This document shows, in pieces, positions 26,822-36,052 of a stretch of 64,000 nt of DNA. This DNA is from Tamilnaduibacter salinus (GTDB taxonomy: Bacteria; Pseudomonadota; Gammaproteobacteria; Pseudomonadales; Oleiphilaceae): the NCBI RefSeq assembly GCF_003096655.1, contig NZ_QEKQ01000004.1:62001-126000 (forward strand). Reading direction: 5' to 3'. The notes under the pieces are model-generated. The model saw only the letters and a program-made list of their open reading frames with translations, did no database searches and was not told the origin of the DNA. The position numbers and the translations under genes are program-made. Within the stretch, counting starts at the first letter, position 1; every line of letters begins with the position of its first letter.

Positions 26822-29800
26822 GAGGCCGTGGCCCTCTCCCGTTCGGCTCGATAGGTCTCAATGGTCAGGTTGCGCAACAGTGACTCGCGCCCCTCGGGGT
26901 TGTGGACATAGCCGACGTGCGCCACGTAGGGCTCGATGATGTGGATCTTCTGCAGCGGCGTGACGATCAGCAACTGCAGGTTGAGGCGCCGGAAGAGCTC
27001 AAGGCCGAATCGGGCTGATTCGTCGGAACCGCGGCCGAAGGCCTCGTCGATCATCACAAAACGAAAGCTGCGTGACCGGACCTCTCCCCATTCGAGGCCG
27101 AACTGGTAAGCCAGGCTGGCCGCCAGTACCGTGTAGGCAAGCTTTTCCTTCTGGCCGCCGGATTTGCCGCCGGAGTCGGTGTAGTGTTCGTATTCACTGC
27201 CGTCCTCGCGCCAGCGTTCCGAAGCGGCAAAAGTGAACCACTGGCGCACATCGGTGACCTTACGGGTCCAGCGCCGGTCCATATCGGCCGTGCCTTCCCG
27301 CCCCCGGAAGCGCTCGATGATGGCCTTGACCTGAAGAAACTTGCTTTCGGCGTACTGTTCGTCTTCGGTGCCGGTCAGGGTGCCTTCGGTGCAGGCTTTC
27401 AACTGTTCCTGGAAGTCCCGGACATCCGGGTCGCTGGTGGCCTGAGCCTCCAGCAGGATGTAACGACCGGGGTTGTACTCGATGTCTGCCAGGGACTGGT
27501 TGATCTGGTCGATCCGCTCGCGGATCTGCTGTCGCTCGCGCGCCAGCTGGGACTGGAAGCCGGCGACCTCCCGGATGGTGTTCTCGTTGAGCAGTGCCTT
27601 GAACGTGTTTTCGAACCGGGGCAGATCGTCGGCACGCAGTTTTTCCAGCATGGTCTCATACTCGGGCGCGGCCTCCAGGGTGGCGTCCACCTCCTGAGTG
27701 TCCAGAGGCCAGGCGTGGCGATAATCGCTCATCGCCTGTTGGATCTGCTGCTGGAGCTTACTGAGTTTCTTGCCGTCAGCGTCTACTTTTTTCTGCAGCC
27801 ATTCGCGAAAGTCCCGCTCCCGGTTGTCGCAGGACTCCACAGTGAGCTGGTGCGGGCCGAGGGCCTCTTCCCGCAGTCCGTCCAGCGTCTCAAAATGGGG
27901 TTCGTGGTCCGCTTGCTGCTCCGTCATCAGCGCGCGAACCTCTGACTGTTGCTGCCGGGCACTGTCCTGTTTGTCCCGGTTGATCGCCAGCGCCCGATTC
28001 AACTGGTCGCGCTGGTCTCCGGTCTGTTGGATCTGGTAATCCAGCGCCTCGAGTTGCTGGTTGAGCGCGCGCAACTGATCCGAGGCCTTTTCCAGCGCCG
28101 CCTTCTCGTCCTCAAGCCGGGCCAGATCGTGGGCGGGCCCTTCCCAGTCGATGTCCTGGTAATCGTGGATTTCCAGTAACGCCGTCAGCGCATCCCGGCG
28201 TTCGCCCAGTTGTTTTTGCTGGCGGTCCAGGTCCGTAAGCTGATCGGCGAGGTCCTGAATGGTCCGCTCAAGCGTTGCCTGCTGGCTTTCCAGGGCCTCG
28301 ATCTTGGCGCGGTTGCTCCAGCCAAGGACGTATCGGCTACGGTCGTCCAGTCCGTGGCGGTCATCCTTCTCATGGCGTTGGCCGCCGGCCTTGATCTGAC
28401 CGGCGCGGGTGATGGCCCGGTTCTCGCGTCGGAAATGGGCAAGGTCATCGCAGCAGGCGTAGTCGAAGCGCTGGTCGAGCGCCTGTTCGAGCCAGGGATA
28501 GAAGGCGGAGTCGGGCCGGATCTCCAGCTTGTGCACCAGTGATTCCGGGTGCCGGTCCGGCACGGTGTTGGTCTGGTGCTGGCGTACGCGGAAATACACC
28601 AGCCGCCCCCGAAGGTGAGTGTCGTTGACCCAGCGGGCGACGGCCTCGTAATGCTCGTCCGGTACCAGCAGGGACAGCGCGAAATTATGCAGTACGCGCT
28701 CGGCGGCGCCTTCCCAGGCTGATTCGTCCTCGCGGACGCGGATCAGCTCGCCAACGAAGGGCAGGTCGTCCTCGTTCAGGTCGAGCGCCTCACACAGCGT
28801 CTGGCGAATGCGGATCTGGCGGGCGCTGATGTTGGAGCGCCGGCGCTTGAGCGAATCAATCTCTTCGCCGAGAGCCTCATGCGATTCCCGGTGCTGGCGG
28901 AGAGAGACGGCCAGTTCGGTCCGCTGGGTGTCGATGGTCTGATTGTCATGGTCCAGTGAGGCCCGCCGGCTGGTCAGTGTGTGATGGCTGTCGGCGAAGG
29001 TGTCCGGGTCCGGCCGCGCGGGGAGTCCGGCCTGACCGGCCAGTTCCGCATACCGGTCCGCCCGTTGGCGGCGGTCGTCACGCCGGCGCCGGGTTTCGGC
29101 GATTTCGCCTCTGAGCTGTTCAAGCCGGTCGCCGCCGTTCCGGGCAATGGCCTCTTTGAGCTGGTCCCGCTCAGCGCGCTGCCGATCCAGCAGGCGTTGC
29201 TGCTGCAGTGCGTTCTGATCCAGCCGCTCGTCTTCGGCCGCCAGGCGCTCCAGGCGATGGCTGAGCAGCCGATCCTTATGGCCCGCGAAATAGGCCCGCA
29301 GGGCATCCCGGCACTGTTCCCAACGGGTGCGGTCGTCGCTGATCGACTGGTATCGATGGCAGTCGGCCACCAGCGGTTCCAGCGCCTCGACCTGGGCGCG
29401 GGCCTTGAGCACGGCCTCGTGCGCCCGGTTCAGGTCGTCGAAATGACCGATCAACGCATCAATGCGCGGCCCGACGTGGAAAGCCTCAAGCATGTGGTCC
29501 CGGACGAAGTCGGTAAGGTTGCCCACGGACTTCATGGACACGGTCTGGTGAAACAGATCCAGCGCCTGGTCGTTGTCGATGCCGAACTGGCGTCGGAAGG
29601 CGGCTTCATAAGGCGGGAAGCTGTCGAACAGCTGCATCCGGTCATCGTCTCGCAAGCGCTTGCGAAGCTGGCGGATATCGCTGCCGAAACCGGCGAAATC
29701 CTCCTGAATGTCACAATCCCCTTCGGCCACCACGTAGAAACGCGCCGGTTGGCCCTGACGGTCCTTGTGCCAGAACACTTGAGCCAGAGTGATCTGTTGG

Positions 29801-30186
29801 TCGTAGCCCTCGTTGGCGAAAACGGCAAGGATGACCGAGTAGCTGTTGTGGTCCCGCAAGGGAACGGGCCGGGCGTGCTGACCCGTCTCGGAGCGTTCGG
29901 ACTTGTAATAGCCAAGCACATAGGACCGCAGTGAGCGTTCTTTGGTCTCGGCCCCGGCGGCCTTGTTGTACGCGATCTTCTGGGCCGGGACCAGCAGGGT
30001 GGTCATGGCATCCACCAGCGTCGATTTACCGGAACCGATGTCACCGGTCAGCAGGCCATTATCGCCATTCACACCCAGGCGCCAGACACGATTGTGGAAG
30101 GTGCCCCAGTTGAACACTTCCAACCGTTGCAGGCGAAAGCCCGCGCGTGTGTCATCGTCGGCGAAGTCCAGCAGCTGTTCCTGCAT
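26818..30186 (-). CDS. jetC: Wadjet JetC, MukB/SbcC-like SMC ATPase
   Basis: This 1122-residue SMC-type ATPase has Walker A GDIGSGKST near residue 55, long coiled coils rich in Glu, Gln and Arg (about 230-760 and 780-900), a hinge-like central segment, an ABC signature KSGGQKEKLAY, and Walker B FVMIDEAFGRG near the C-terminus. JetC is the motor that loop-extrudes DNA in Wadjet anti-plasmid defence. It overlaps jetB by one base (TGATG) and jetD by four. It appears intact. Confidence 0.94.
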   Translation of the reverse strand: MQEQLLDFADDDTRAGFRLQRLEVFNWGTFHNRVWRLGVNGDNGLLTGDIGSGKSTLVDAMTTLLVPAQKIAYNKAAGAETKERSLRSYVLGYYKSERSETGQHARPVPLRDHNSYSVILAVFANEGYDQQITLAQVFWHKDRQGQPARFYVVAEGDCDIQEDFAGFGSDIRQLRKRLRDDDRMQLFDSFPPYEAAFRRQFGIDNDQALDLFHQTVSMKSVGNLTDFVRDHMLEAFHVGPRIDALIGHFDDLNRAHEAVLKARAQVEALEPLVADCHRYQSISDDRTRWEQCRDALRAYFAGHKDRLLSHRLERLAAEDERLDQNALQQQRLLDRQRAERDQLKEAIARNGGDRLEQLRGEIAETRRRRDDRRQRADRYAELAGQAGLPARPDPDTFADSHHTLTSRRASLDHDNQTIDTQRTELAVSLRQHRESHEALGEEIDSLKRRRSNISARQIRIRQTLCEALDLNEDDLPFVGELIRVREDESAWEGAAERVLHNFALSLLVPDEHYEAVARWVNDTHLRGRLVYFRVRQHQTNTVPDRHPESLVHKLEIRPDSAFYPWLEQALDQRFDYACCDDLAHFRRENRAITRAGQIKAGGQRHEKDDRHGLDDRSRYVLGWSNRAKIEALESQQATLERTIQDLADQLTDLDRQQKQLGERRDALTALLEIHDYQDIDWEGPAHDLARLEDEKAALEKASDQLRALNQQLEALDYQIQQTGDQRDQLNRALAINRDKQDSARQQQSEVRALMTEQQADHEPHFETLDGLREEALGPHQLTVESCDNRERDFREWLQKKVDADGKKLSKLQQQIQQAMSDYRHAWPLDTQEVDATLEAAPEYETMLEKLRADDLPRFENTFKALLNENTIREVAGFQSQLARERQQIRERIDQINQSLADIEYNPGRYILLEAQATSDPDVRDFQEQLKACTEGTLTGTEDEQYAESKFLQVKAIIERFRGREGTADMDRRWTRKVTDVRQWFTFAASERWREDGSEYEHYTDSGGKSGGQKEKLAYTVLAASLAYQFGLEWGEVRSRSFRFVMIDEAFGRGSDESARFGLELFRRLNLQLLIVTPLQKIHIIEPYVAHVGYVHNPEGRESLLRNLTIETYRAERERATAS

Positions 30187-30800
30187 CAGTGTTCCTCTTT
30201 GGTTGCGGGGGGCTGCGGGCTGGCATGGTCCCGGTAGGCGGTCAGCTTCTCGTCGAATTCATTCAACCACTGGGCATCCACGTAGGCTTTGATGATGCGC
30301 CGTACCTCGATCTTGTCATCCTGCCCGCGCAGACGACGGATGAAGCCCAGCTCGGCAATGCGGTTGAGGTGACTGTCGATTCGGTCCACCAGACGCGCCT
30401 CGTTGGTGCTCTCCGGGAGAAAGGTACGCAGCATGTCCACAATGTCCGCCCGGTCAAGAATCAGGCGCAGCTCTCCGCCCTGGGTGTCCGCCTCGGCGAG
30501 TTTGCGCCGCAGCAGGGCAATCAGCAGGCTGACCGGATAGGACAGTTGGCGCCGGCCCACCAGGCGTGGCAGTTCCTGTTCGCCCTCGGCGGTCTCGCGG
30601 GTGCGCAGCCAGGCGTAGCCCTCGGCTTCGTCCAGCAGCAACTCCAGGCCCAGAACGGCGACGTAGTCACGCACGCGGGGTTGGAGATTGAGAAGCTGTT
30701 GCCAGAGTCCCGGGTCGTCCTCCTGATAGAGCACTCCGCGCAGCAGGCGGATGATGATCCGTGACAGGGCGTTATCGCTGGGTTCCTCGGTTGCTTCCAT
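30186..30800 (-). CDS. jetB: Wadjet JetB (DUF4194, MukE-like kite subunit)
   Basis: This 204-residue DUF4194 protein (ALSRIIIRLLRGVLYQEDDPGLW; RDYVAVLGLELLLDEAEGYAWL) is the winged-helix kite subunit, corresponding to MukE, that bridges JetA and the JetC ATPase heads. It overlaps jetA by one base and jetC by one base, so the operon is tightly coupled. It is intact and of expected length. Confidence 0.92.
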   Translation of the reverse strand: MEATEEPSDNALSRIIIRLLRGVLYQEDDPGLWQQLLNLQPRVRDYVAVLGLELLLDEAEGYAWLRTRETAEGEQELPRLVGRRQLSYPVSLLIALLRRKLAEADTQGGELRLILDRADIVDMLRTFLPESTNEARLVDRIDSHLNRIAELGFIRRLRGQDDKIEVRRIIKAYVDAQWLNEFDEKLTAYRDHASPQPPATKEEH

Positions 30801-32254
30801 TATCCGGTCCGTTGGCGGGTGAACAGAACACGCGGCAGCCGGGCGCGGCGCATCAGGCCGCTCTCATCCTGCCACGCGATGGTCTCCGGCGTCTGGTCAT
30901 CGAAGGTGGCGCGCTCGTCACTGCCGGCCAGTGACAGGTAGGCGACCAACTCCGCCAGGCCCACCTCCAGCGGGTTGGCGTCGATTACCTGGGCCAGGGT
31001 GACCTGGTCCCGGCCCTGAAGCTGGCGGTCGATGGCGTGGCGCAGGCGAACGTCGTCCACGACCACCTGATTGAACAGCGCGTCGGGATCCACCGCTGAC
31101 TCGTCGCCCGAGGTGACCTCGTCGTCAATCACCGGTTGCAGCGGTGGTGAGAACAGGGGGCGCTCCATGGGCAGTCGGATGTCCGCGGTCGGTGACTCGA
31201 CGCTCATCAGGTCGCCGCCGGGCGGGTCGTCCCGCAGGGCCAGCGCGTGGCCCTCGATGTCCTGAATGACCTGCATGATGCGTTTGTTCTCCAGATAGGC
31301 CTGATCATCCAGAAACCGTCTCAGTTGTTCGGACAGCCGGGCGACCGTGCGCTGGGTCTGCTCGCCGGCCTCCAGCCAGTCGAAGTGGATGCGCTTGAGG
31401 CGCGGGTCGGGCGACAGCTCGCGGACTTCATCGAGACGGAAGAGTTGTTCCAAGCCGTCCGTCAACTCTTCCTGACGGCTTGGCGACATCAGAAAATCCC
31501 AGAATGCGCGGAAGGTCTTGCCCTGGTCGGAGTCGGCGATGGCATCGCGCTCACCAAAGATGTGATCAAGCAACTGCCCCTTACTGCCCTCCCAGGTGGT
31601 GATCTGCTCCCGCGCCTGTCGGTCGAGCTGGCGAAAATTATGCTCCACTTCCCGAAAGTCCGACAGCAGCTCACGTGCGGTTCCGGTCAGCTGCTGGAAA
31701 CGCTCGCGCACGGCGGTTTCGCCCATCACGTCGATGTGTCCATCCCGGATGCTGTCGATTTCTCGCTGAATGTCGGACTGGCGCCGTTCCAGCTCGGCGA
31801 TCCGCGCCTCGGCATCGGTCTCAACGCCCTCGAGAATCTGCCCCAGCAGGTCGAAGATGGTTTTCAGACGCGACTCGGTGCCCACGAAATGGCGCTGGGT
31901 CAGGCTGGTCAGCCATCCAATGGCCTTCTCGGCGGCGGGCGTCAGGTCGAAGTGGGCTTCGTCGGAATCAATCGGGTAGAACTTACGGAGCCAGCCCTTG
32001 TGGTTATCCGCCCAATCGTTGAGGTAGTCGGTCGCACTGCGAGGGAAGGCCTCTTCCCTCTCGCTCTCGCGAAGCTGGAACAGATGGTCTTCCAGCCGAG
32101 CCTGTAATCGGGACTCCGGCATGGTGCGCACATTGGGCTCAATGAAAGCCGCATCCAGAAAGCTGGCAATCAGTGGGGAATGGTCGGCCAGTAACAGACG
32201 CCAGGCCGGGTGATGGTGTCGCAGTTGGCTGGCGGTACGAAAATCCAGGGGCAT
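30800..32254 (-). CDS. jetA: Wadjet JetA (DUF3375, MukF-like kleisin)
   Basis: This 484-residue DUF3375 protein is the kleisin-like subunit of the Wadjet complex. It starts MPLDFRTASQLRHHHPAWRL and contains a coiled-coil middle (about 120-220) and an acidic linker. It is the first gene of jetABCD. Only 68 bases separate it from the HipB-like gene upstream in the same direction, so it may be read from the toxin-antitoxin promoter as well as its own. Confidence 0.92.
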   Translation of the reverse strand: MPLDFRTASQLRHHHPAWRLLLADHSPLIASFLDAAFIEPNVRTMPESRLQARLEDHLFQLRESEREEAFPRSATDYLNDWADNHKGWLRKFYPIDSDEAHFDLTPAAEKAIGWLTSLTQRHFVGTESRLKTIFDLLGQILEGVETDAEARIAELERRQSDIQREIDSIRDGHIDVMGETAVRERFQQLTGTARELLSDFREVEHNFRQLDRQAREQITTWEGSKGQLLDHIFGERDAIADSDQGKTFRAFWDFLMSPSRQEELTDGLEQLFRLDEVRELSPDPRLKRIHFDWLEAGEQTQRTVARLSEQLRRFLDDQAYLENKRIMQVIQDIEGHALALRDDPPGGDLMSVESPTADIRLPMERPLFSPPLQPVIDDEVTSGDESAVDPDALFNQVVVDDVRLRHAIDRQLQGRDQVTLAQVIDANPLEVGLAELVAYLSLAGSDERATFDDQTPETIAWQDESGLMRRARLPRVLFTRQRTG

Positions 32255-32322
32255 GGCGTTCGGTGATCCGTCATCTCCTTTGGGACGTCAGGGTAACATG
32301 TGGCTAGCGAGGACCGATCACC

Positions 32323-32610
32323 TCAGGCGGGCCTCACCGGCGCCAGAGTCAGGCGATACCCGAGCGGTCTGATGACCGCCTGAAGGGAGGTCACGCTCAC
32401 GTTCAGCTCATCCCGCTCAATCGCACCGAGCGTGTTCTTGGAGACGCGGCATAAGCGGGCGTACTGCGCCTGCTTCAGACCCAGCCACCGCTGACGCATC
32501 TCCCGCACCGCCTCACCGATTGTGACCTCGCCGGCGGCTAATTGGCGTTGGAGTTCCTCTTCGCGATGTTGCCGCTCTTCCGCGCTGATTCTCGGTTTCA
32601 TTGTTGGCAT
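32323..32610 (-). CDS. HipB-like XRE-family antitoxin
   Basis: This 95-residue protein has a Cro/C1-type helix-turn-helix (LGLKQAQYARLCRVSKNTLGAIE) and a short basic N-terminus. It directly follows the HipA-like kinase gene (26 bases), so the order is toxin then antitoxin, reverse to the E. coli hipBA operon. ATG 32610 or 32601 is the likely start, after the end of hipA. It should repress the shared promoter through the repeats at 33988-34050 and neutralise the kinase. Confidence 0.82.
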   Translation of the reverse strand: MPTMKPRISAEERQHREEELQRQLAAGEVTIGEAVREMRQRWLGLKQAQYARLCRVSKNTLGAIERDELNVSVTSLQAVIRPLGYRLTLAPVRPA

Positions 32611-32635
32611 GGTCGGTCTGTTCCCGTTTGCGCTG

Positions 32636-33973
32636 TTACGGCTCGTATGACAACAAGTCATCGGCCAACTCAGCCAGACGGTCGAAGTTGACTCGAGGGT
32701 GGTTTGTCACGGATTGGGGGACGCCAAGCGCATGCATCCGTTCGTCGAGCGTTGCCAATCTGGCCAGGTTGCGCTGAAACGCCGCCAGAACGACGGCCGG
32801 GTCACAGGCACGGTCCCTGATGACGGCACGGTAATCGACGTGGCCGGAGGTGTTGCGGAAGTGCTCTGGCCAGAGTGTTGTCCGGGCGATGCCCTCCGGG
32901 TCGAGAACCATCGGAGCCAGGTCGTACGCAGGGGCGAGCCGTATGGTGCCGGCCTGCTTCACAACGGCGGTGTTCCGACCGTGATTGTCGGAATTGCCAA
33001 TCGCCGTGTTGATGGCGTCTCTGGTGAGGTATTCGGCCAGTAGTGTATCCCTGTCACCACCAACGGCCGCTTCAATTTGGTCAAGCGCCGCCGTGTGTTG
33101 CATGGTGGCGCCATTGCCGAGCATCTGGTTGAGGCTATACACGGACTCGACGCCCAGCCGTTCAACTTGGCCCTGTGAAACGAGACGGTCGAATCGGGGA
33201 AGCCATAACGACACCATGTCGCCCTCATGCAGTTCGGCACCGGATACCGCGTCGATCCCCAACGCTTCCAGTGCTTGGTAGATCATGCCTTCACAGCGCA
33301 GAACGTCCCGATCCCGTTCTTTGCGACGCCCCCTCGGGAATTTGATGAGCCAGTGTCCGACGACATCATCGTCGGCGAGCGTTCCTTCCAGATAAAGCCG
33401 CCCGTCAGAGCCTTCCGCCATCAACAGTTTCGGAGCGTCACCCGCTGCGCCGGTTGCGCCGCCAATGGCAATGCCGAGCGAGTGGGCGTAATCGATCAGT
33501 TCGTCGCTGCGCTCCGTCACGTCCGCTTTGGTAAACCCGTGGGAAGGGTGTCGAGCGACTTGCTCCTGGAACTGGTCGGCGGCTTGCTTGATTCGAAGGT
33601 TGCCGATGGGTGCGATGCAGGCGGATTCAAGCAACGTCAGGTCCATCGCCGGCCCCGGATCCCGATCCACCCCCCAAAGACGAAGCAGATTATCCCGACC
33701 GGCGCCCTGCGGAATAATGTCCCTCAGAATCGGTGCGACCGGCTGCTCGTTGAAATGCCCGGAGAACTCTCCCGGCACATGAACACCTATGGCACGCTCG
33801 TCGCGAAAGCCGAGCCCTGGCCGGTAGTCATCGGCATCATTGATGTAGATTGGATTGTAATAGAACTGCATGGGCCCTTCGACGCCCCGGTCCGGATCAG
33901 CGAACGTCACATCTCCGGCATCACGCCATAGACCGTTCCAGTGCGCCTGCAGTGTCAACGTCTTGCTGGCCAT
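32636..33973 (-). CDS. HipA-family Ser/Thr kinase toxin
   Basis: This 445-residue HipA-like protein has the kinase catalytic segment IGNSDNHGRNTAVV followed by LAPAYDLAPMVLDPEG, holding the catalytic Asp/Asn and the metal-binding Asp. A mid-protein LMAEGSDGRLYLEGTL and HWLIKFPRGRR correspond to the nucleotide-binding region. HipA kinases phosphorylate targets such as glutamyl-tRNA synthetase and cause growth arrest. It begins MASKTLTLQAHWNG with AAGG eight bases before. The antitoxin gene follows downstream, and the pair sits in front of Wadjet. Confidence 0.87.
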   Translation of the reverse strand: MASKTLTLQAHWNGLWRDAGDVTFADPDRGVEGPMQFYYNPIYINDADDYRPGLGFRDERAIGVHVPGEFSGHFNEQPVAPILRDIIPQGAGRDNLLRLWGVDRDPGPAMDLTLLESACIAPIGNLRIKQAADQFQEQVARHPSHGFTKADVTERSDELIDYAHSLGIAIGGATGAAGDAPKLLMAEGSDGRLYLEGTLADDDVVGHWLIKFPRGRRKERDRDVLRCEGMIYQALEALGIDAVSGAELHEGDMVSLWLPRFDRLVSQGQVERLGVESVYSLNQMLGNGATMQHTAALDQIEAAVGGDRDTLLAEYLTRDAINTAIGNSDNHGRNTAVVKQAGTIRLAPAYDLAPMVLDPEGIARTTLWPEHFRNTSGHVDYRAVIRDRACDPAVVLAAFQRNLARLATLDERMHALGVPQSVTNHPRVNFDRLAELADDLLSYEP

Positions 33974-33987
33974 TGGAGTCGCCTTGA

Positions 33988-34050
33988 GACCAGAAATTTG
34001 GTTCTATGGTAGTCTATTGCGGCGGTTAAAACCAGATTTTTGGTTCTATA
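33988..34050. promoter_or_regulatory. Two direct copies of an ACCA-TGGT operator upstream of hipA
   Basis: ACCAGAAATTTGGTTCTAT starts at 33988 and ACCAGATTTTTGGTTCTAT at 34030. Each is a partly palindromic 21-base unit (ACCA..TGGT), differing at three positions. They are exactly 42 bases apart, four helical turns, as expected for cooperative binding by a HipB-type dimer. Confidence 0.7.
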
Positions 34051-34166
34051 GATTGAGCTACCGTCAATATTGGTCGTGATTCTCCAAGAGATCTAATGTA
34101 GACAGGTAGTTGTCGAAACCGGCGGGCCTCAACCCAATGAGTCTGCGTGCTTCTTTTGAGGAGTTT

Positions 34167-34565
34167 ATGTCGAGGATTCTTTGCCCTTTCTGCTCTCACC
34201 CTGAGGAACTCCAGACGGGCGTTGTTCTGCAAAACGACTATGCGCACGCCCGCCTGGACGCCTACCCGGTTTCAGACGGCCACCTCCTCATCGTCCCCAA
34301 ACGCCACGCCGCCGACTGGTTTGATCTGACCACTGAAGAACAACAGGCGATCATGGACCTGGTTGAGCAGGGCAAGCAGTGGCTGGACGCGCACTACCAG
34401 CCTGATGGCTACAATATCGGCATGAATTGCGGAGAGGCGGCCGGCCAGACGGTCAGGCACATGCACTGCCATCTGATTCCGCGCCACAGCGGCGATGTGG
34501 CGGACCCGCGTGGCGGTGTGCGTTGGGTGATGCCGGATAAGGCCGACTATTGGAGTGAGCGGTGA
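34167..34565 (+). CDS. HIT-family nucleotide hydrolase/transferase
   Basis: This 132-residue histidine-triad protein has the active site H98-M-H100-C-H102 in RHMHCHLIPRH and an N-terminal CPFC zinc pair. HIT proteins hydrolyse nucleotide phosphoramidates or dinucleoside polyphosphates. ATG 34167 follows GAGGAG. Its stop overlaps the start of the SBD-DUF3883 gene (GTGA), a coupling that suggests a functional link with a defence-type nuclease. Confidence 0.88.
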   Translation: MSRILCPFCSHPEELQTGVVLQNDYAHARLDAYPVSDGHLLIVPKRHAADWFDLTTEEQQAIMDLVEQGKQWLDAHYQPDGYNIGMNCGEAAGQTVRHMHCHLIPRHSGDVADPRGGVRWVMPDKADYWSER

Positions 34566-35869
34566 GCCTGCTGGATTATGAACAGCGCTTTTCGGCGCTG
34601 CGGGTGAACAGTGCCGGAGGCAACCGGAGTCCGCATAAGGTGGCGTTATTGCGGGCCGTCATGGACCTGGTTGAGTCGGGCCAGATTCAGGAGAATGCAT
34701 TCTACTTTGATGATCGGCTCAGGGCCCGATTCACAGACCATTTTCAGGAACTCGCCGGTCCTTCCGACCGCGACAATCCCCATTTGCCGTTTTTCCATCT
34801 TCGCAGTGAAGGCTTCTGGCACCACAAAGAGCGCCCCGGCCAACGCGAACGATACGCTGACCAGAATACCGTCACCTCGCCGGGTGCCCTGAACGCGTTG
34901 GTCGATTATGCGTTTCTGGACGATGAGCTGTTTGAGCTTCTGGGGAACCGGATCGCCCGAGAGCTTCTGAAGTCGGCGATGGAAAAGAATCTGGACGAGA
35001 CGGCCATTCGTGAGCTGATTCAGCCGGGGCGTGGTGGCTGGGACTGGCTCGAATGCGAGTTTCTTGTGGCCGACTATATGGCGATGATGGAAAAGCACCT
35101 GGCTGGCGTGAAATACAGCAAGGCCGATCACCGGCGTGCGTTGCAGGCATACCTGAACAACCGATCCCGCCCTTCCATTGAGTTCAAGCACCGAAACATC
35201 AGTGCCGTGCTGCTGGAGCAGGGACTGCCATATCTTCCGGGCTACCGGCCCGCTCACAATTATCAGCAGCAGCTTGGACAGGTTGTATTGTCCTATCTGG
35301 CTGGCCATCAGAGCCTGCTGGATGACCTGACGCAGTTAGCGGGCGGTTCGGTAACCGAGCCCGAGCCCAGCCCGATGGATTGGAGTAAGGTCTACGACCC
35401 CAACCCACCGGACCGCATTCCCTATGTCGCCGAAAGTCGTCCGTCCTACATCGCCAGACGGATTGATTTCAGTGAACGGGAAAGGCGGAATCGCTCGCTG
35501 GGGCAATCGGCGGAATCCTTTGTGGTGCAGTTGGAGCGCCAGCGCCTGACAGAGGAAGGCCGTCCGGACCTGGCTGCCGAGGTGGAATGGTCCAGCCTTA
35601 AGCGGGGCGATGGCTTAGGCTTCGACATCCGCTCTTTTGATGCCCGTCGCGATGAGGAGCGTTTTCTGGAGGTGAAAGCCACGCACTCGGGCAAGTACCA
35701 ACCGTTCTTCATCAGCGAGAACGAGCGGGCCTTCTCCAACGATTACTCGGATGCCTACCGGCTCTACCGGGTTTACGAATTCAGCATGTCGCCAAGGCTT
35801 TTTGTGTTGCCCGGGGCAGTGGAGCAGTATGTCCATCTGATTCCACGGAGCTATCAGGCGCGTTTTTGA
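34562..35869 (+). CDS. SBD-like DNA-binding plus DUF3883 nuclease-like fusion (candidate type IV restriction)
   Basis: This 435-residue protein has an N-terminal domain (SPHKVALLRAVMDLVESG, residues 23-40; NPHLPFFHLRSEGFWHHKE, 72-90) resembling the sulfur-binding domain that recognises phosphorothioate DNA in ScoMcrA-type enzymes. A middle helical region (about 110-250) is of unknown role. The C-terminal DUF3883 domain has FDIRSFD and LEVKATHSG, a D..ExK arrangement like PD-(D/E)XK nucleases. It starts with GTG at 34562 within the stop of the HIT gene. No HNH motif is present, unlike many SBD enzymes. Restriction of modified DNA is inferred from the domains; modification genes are not in the window. 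Confidence 0.78.
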   Translation: MSLLDYEQRFSALRVNSAGGNRSPHKVALLRAVMDLVESGQIQENAFYFDDRLRARFTDHFQELAGPSDRDNPHLPFFHLRSEGFWHHKERPGQRERYADQNTVTSPGALNALVDYAFLDDELFELLGNRIARELLKSAMEKNLDETAIRELIQPGRGGWDWLECEFLVADYMAMMEKHLAGVKYSKADHRRALQAYLNNRSRPSIEFKHRNISAVLLEQGLPYLPGYRPAHNYQQQLGQVVLSYLAGHQSLLDDLTQLAGGSVTEPEPSPMDWSKVYDPNPPDRIPYVAESRPSYIARRIDFSERERRNRSLGQSAESFVVQLERQRLTEEGRPDLAAEVEWSSLKRGDGLGFDIRSFDARRDEERFLEVKATHSGKYQPFFISENERAFSNDYSDAYRLYRVYEFSMSPRLFVLPGAVEQYVHLIPRSYQARF

Positions 35870-36052
35870 GACTGGGCTTTGGGCGGCTCATGCGATACAG
35901 ACAATGCGGTGGGGGCATATCCTTCAAGCGCCAGTTTGAGTGTTTGTGTCCGCTCGATCGGCTGTGCGAAGAGCGAATCCTGCCGTTCCCGAAATGGCGC
36001 ATAAACGCCGGTTTTGGTACATTATTTAGACAGTCCCAAAAGGCAGCAGACC

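Noticed and set aside
27184-27945. 253-codon frame antisense to jetC
   Set aside because: JetC coiled coil is well supported; the antisense frame has no motif.
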